From: Blastomyces gilchristii SLH14081
Taxonomy: Eukaryota; Ascomycota; Eurotiomycetes; Onygenales; Ajellomycetaceae
Assembly: GCF_000003855.2 (NCBI RefSeq)
Contig: NW_003101677.1
Span: 337,809 to 401,808 of the forward strand
Length of the DNA: 64,000 nt
Direction: 5' to 3'
Both the position numbers and the translations under genes were made by a program. How positions within the stretch are numbered: position 1 is the first letter of the stretch; each line of letters opens with the position of its first letter. Shown here one piece after another: positions 61,301 through 64,000 of the stretch. Below the pieces are notes generated by a model that saw only the letters and a list, made by a program, of their open reading frames with translations, did not search any database and had not been told where the DNA came from.

Positions 61301-61859
61301 GATAACTTTTCTAGAGTCTTTTTAATATTAATCAGACTAATGAAGTAGATTGTTATATAGTTCTGCTATTAGTAATCTTATCAGTAATTCTGTCAGTAAC
61401 TTCTTTTTCAGAGTATTTCATACATATTGACAGAGATCTGTGTCAGATTCATGATTTTATAAATGTTATCTTTGTGAATTCTATTATTATTAGAGAATAT
61501 TAAGCTTCTGTTTTAAGTATTTAGTAAGATGTCTTATTCAGATAGTTAGACAAGTTCTAACATAAGATTATAATCAAGATTATCAACTTCATATGTATAG
61601 ATATCTTCATATTAATATTCTTTAACATTTATGTTTAGTTTCATCATGTAATGAATGCAAATATCTTTTAAACTATCAAATTCTGTAAGAAGTCAGGGTT
61701 TTCATAAGAGAATACACTGAAGCTTATAATATCTTACAACTGAAGATTTAATCATTATATAATGACATAGACTGCTGTCTATCATAGCTTTCATATTATA
61801 TATATTATCTATCACAGTAGATACAAGAATTACATTCATTGTTATTTTCTCTTCAAATT

Positions 61860-63050
61860 ATTATCATCTGACCTCTTCAAGCTTCTGTTTGTGAATTTGA
61901 ACAGAAGCTAATCTTTTCTCTGTTTTATCAGAGTATTCTCATAGTTATCTTCTGAATCTTCTTTCAATACAATGTGATTAGTGTGGACAGGCACTGATTC
62001 ATTCTTTGAGTGAGAAGGCACTGATCTTTCTCTTGAGTGAGAAGATATATAGATTAATCAGTAGTTAAAAGTAATGTATTCTGATCAGTTATAGTTAATA
62101 CACACTTCTTATTGACATTAATCAGCAACTTCCTCAGAGATGATCTCAGGAACTTAAAAGCCTATTCAGACAGTGAAGACTTTTGCTTATATATAGATAT
62201 TCAAGTCTACTCAGTTCATAGCATCTGCATCATTGCTGTTGTTTCTCAGTGCAGATGTATGAGTGACTGAGTTATTTCTTAGCATGAGTGTGTAAGTGTA
62301 ACATCTTCTATCACTGTTCTGTATACTCTTGAGCTTGATATAACAGTCATTCAATGTTCAGAGCTGTGTGCAGAAGTCTTCATAAGTTGAGTCTTTATTT
62401 ACACTTATGAGAATCTGTAAGAGTTTAAAAGTTAATGTCTTTTTAAGTATACTAATCTTCATTCAATTCTCTTAAGATTGATCACCTGCTTCTAAGATCT
62501 TGATATTGAAGTCAGGAATAAATGTTGTAAGAGAAGTGTTTCTCTATCAGACACTCTGTAATCAATCTAACATCTTCTGTTGTATAACAGTGTCTTAGAA
62601 CAGAATATCAAGATATTTGATGATATTATCAGGCATTTGCAACACTGATTCACATGCTTTTATTCATGAATAATACTTCTGTTTCATGTAATTCTTCAAT
62701 CATTCATTGATATATCAATCTTGATTGATTAGTGAATCAATAATATCTTCATTCATACTCAGTTTCACAAGCATTTTCATTCTTCATGATGAGTAGAGAG
62801 TGAGATTGAAAGTATTAAAATATATGAGAGCATCTAAGTGTTCTTTCAGTGCTTTTATATTCAATTCTGTAGATGTTGAAATTGCACGAGTTTCTTATTA
62901 AGTTAATTATTGAATTTCCTTATATTGAAGTTGTTGAGTTGCATGCATATCAGCTATCTATTACTGTTGTACTTTCATCATTACTGAGAGCTACTGTGGT
63001 ATTATGTCTATGCTCATGGTCGAGGGTTCTCTCATATTATTGTTAGACAT
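61860..63050 (-). pseudogene. Gypsy-D gag remnant
   Basis: Minus-strand ATG at 63050 (MSNNNMREPSTMSID). The frame continues through YFNTFNLTLYSS, ITSLINQD-type and NTSLTTFIPDFNIKILEAG blocks to a degraded knuckle region near 62.2 kb. Stops are mostly TGA at Trp. The part 62.19-62.58 kb is repeated at 63.64-64.0 kb. Confidence 0.6.
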
Positions 63051-63175
63051 GATTATATCAATCATCAAATGTGTAGTATCTGTGAAATTGAAAGAAGTGT
63101 AATTATATAAATATCTCATATATCTGTGATATCAGAACTCTCAGGTCTTTCACTGACATTCTCTTTGTAAGATCT

Positions 63176-63635
63176 TGTTACAGAGTCAGAGTAACTGATG
63201 AGTAAGCTTCTATCTGAGAACTCAGTGTTCACTTAACTATTTGACTGTTTCTCTATTTCTTACATGTTATTACACATTCAGATATCTCAGTCAGTAATCA
63301 TTTCTAATGAGAAGATGATACATGAATAATCATTTCTAATAAGAAGATAATGAACATTTTTCAAGTATAAGAAGCCTACACTGAATAGATCAGTATAATA
63401 TATAGGTCTTATATAACAAAGTGAAAAATGTTAGAGAAGGAAAGAAAGAGAAAGTGCAGGAATCAGTGATCAGAGTCGATATTTATATGCGTATATAGTG
63501 AAGCTTCAGGGCAGAAGAATAGGAATTCCATGGGTTTTTCAGCCAAGGATCGGCGACCGAGGATTGGAGCTTTCAGCGGAATCTGTGAAGTGTAATGAAA
63601 TAGTCTATATGATTGATCGGGCGCAGCCCGCCACA
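63176..63635 (-). repeat. Putative Gypsy-D 5' LTR
   Basis: Read on the minus strand it starts TGTGGCGGGCTGCGCC, has TATAAATA near 63.48 kb and ends TGTAACA, giving 460 bp. The outer ~150 bp keeps CpG, as other element ends here do. No partner LTR is in the window, so the borders are inferred from the TG..CA form and from the gag start at 63050. Confidence 0.45.
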
Positions 63636-64000
63636 TGTATAGACATTTAAGTTCACTCAATTCATAGCATCTGCATTGTCATTCTTCAGTATAAGTGTAT
63701 AAGTGACTGAAGTGTAATATCTCCTGCCACTGTTCTGTATACTCTTGAGCTTGATAAGACAATCATTCAATGTCTGAAGTTATATGTAGAAATCTTTATA
63801 AGTCTGGTCTTCATCTACACTTACAAGAGTCTGTAAGAGTTTGAAAGTTAATGTCTTCTTGAGCATACTAATCTTCATTCAATTCTCTCAAGATTGATCA
63901 CCTGCTTCTAGAATCTTGATATTAAAGTCAGAGATGAATGTTATAAGAGAAGTGTTTCTCTGTCAGACACTCTGTAATCAATCTAATACTTTCTGTTATA
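63636..64000 (-). pseudogene. Second gag fragment related to Gypsy-D
   Basis: It aligns over its whole length with 62.19-62.58 kb (same minus-strand peptide, for example NTSLTTFI at the far end). It is therefore part of another copy of the same gypsy family, into which Gypsy-D appears to have inserted. It runs off the window. Confidence 0.65.

Larger units (their letters stand above)
59834..63635 (-). mobile_element. Gypsy-D: Ty3/gypsy element, 5' part, cut at the LINE-2 3' end
   Basis: The minus strand carries a putative 5' LTR, gag, protease region, RT and RNase H in Ty3 order. Integrase is absent on this side of LINE-2. The integrase piece at 50.3-52.2 kb could be its continuation, but no target duplication supports that join. 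Confidence 0.7.

Noticed and set aside
17332..63000. Reassignment of TGA to Trp, which would open many of the broken frames.
   Set aside because: The host genes at 3.3-15.2 kb use TGG for Trp, and the same positions are TGG in less mutated copies. TAA/TAG also replace Gln, so C-to-T type mutation explains it.

Overview
This window looks like a piece of a filamentous ascomycete chromosome. The genes have short introns (about 60-170 bp) with GT..AG borders and CTAAC-type branch points. The proteins are Zn2Cys6 and C2H2 regulators, an aldo-keto reductase and an Lsg1 GTPase. The DNA also splits sharply into two composition classes. An onygenalean (Blastomyces/Histoplasma-like) fungus would fit, but no single sequence here proves the species.

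Positions 1 to about 16.3 kb are ordinary gene-bearing DNA of moderate GC. They hold five supportable genes: an aldo-keto reductase (3296-4500, +), a Zn2Cys6 transcription factor (4909-6666, +), a two-finger C2H2 transcription factor (7124-9929, +), a ZNF511-like C2H2 protein (11454-12603, -) and the 60S biogenesis GTPase Lsg1 (13094-15160, +). The last two are divergent and share a 490-bp intergenic promoter. Introns and frames of all five could be closed by hand.

From about 16.3 kb to the end the DNA is an AT-rich, repeat-only block. It is a nested stack of retrotransposons that have suffered C-to-T / G-to-A mutation of the RIP type. I could resolve: Copia-1 (17064-38853, 268-bp LTRs, TSD CTGAT), itself split by LINE-1 (17939-25573, 14-bp TSD) and by Gypsy-C (26582-34932, 185-bp LTRs, TSD TGTA); a tandem 334-bp repeat split by Copia-1; a Copia-2 pol remnant (about 39.48-40.23 kb); Gypsy-A (40368-48170, 543-bp LTRs, TSD ACAGG); a Gypsy-B integrase/chromodomain remnant (48.2-52.2 kb); LINE-2 (about 52184-59833, same family as LINE-1, with a 307-bp assembly gap); and Gypsy-D (about 59834-63635). 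Nearly all reading frames are closed by TGA where Trp (TGG) is expected and by TAA/TAG where Gln is expected.

The most interesting signals are: (1) the Ty3/gypsy elements A, B and C each have a Cys-rich reading frame on the strand opposite to pol, between integrase and the 3' LTR, and B and C share an identically spaced C-x2-C-x-Y-x6-C-S-F motif; (2) mutation is reciprocal between paired LTRs, so the outermost end of each element is spared while the same sequence at the inner LTR is mutated; (3) the mutational context is unusual, because CC/GG and CG are nearly gone while CA/TG remain common.
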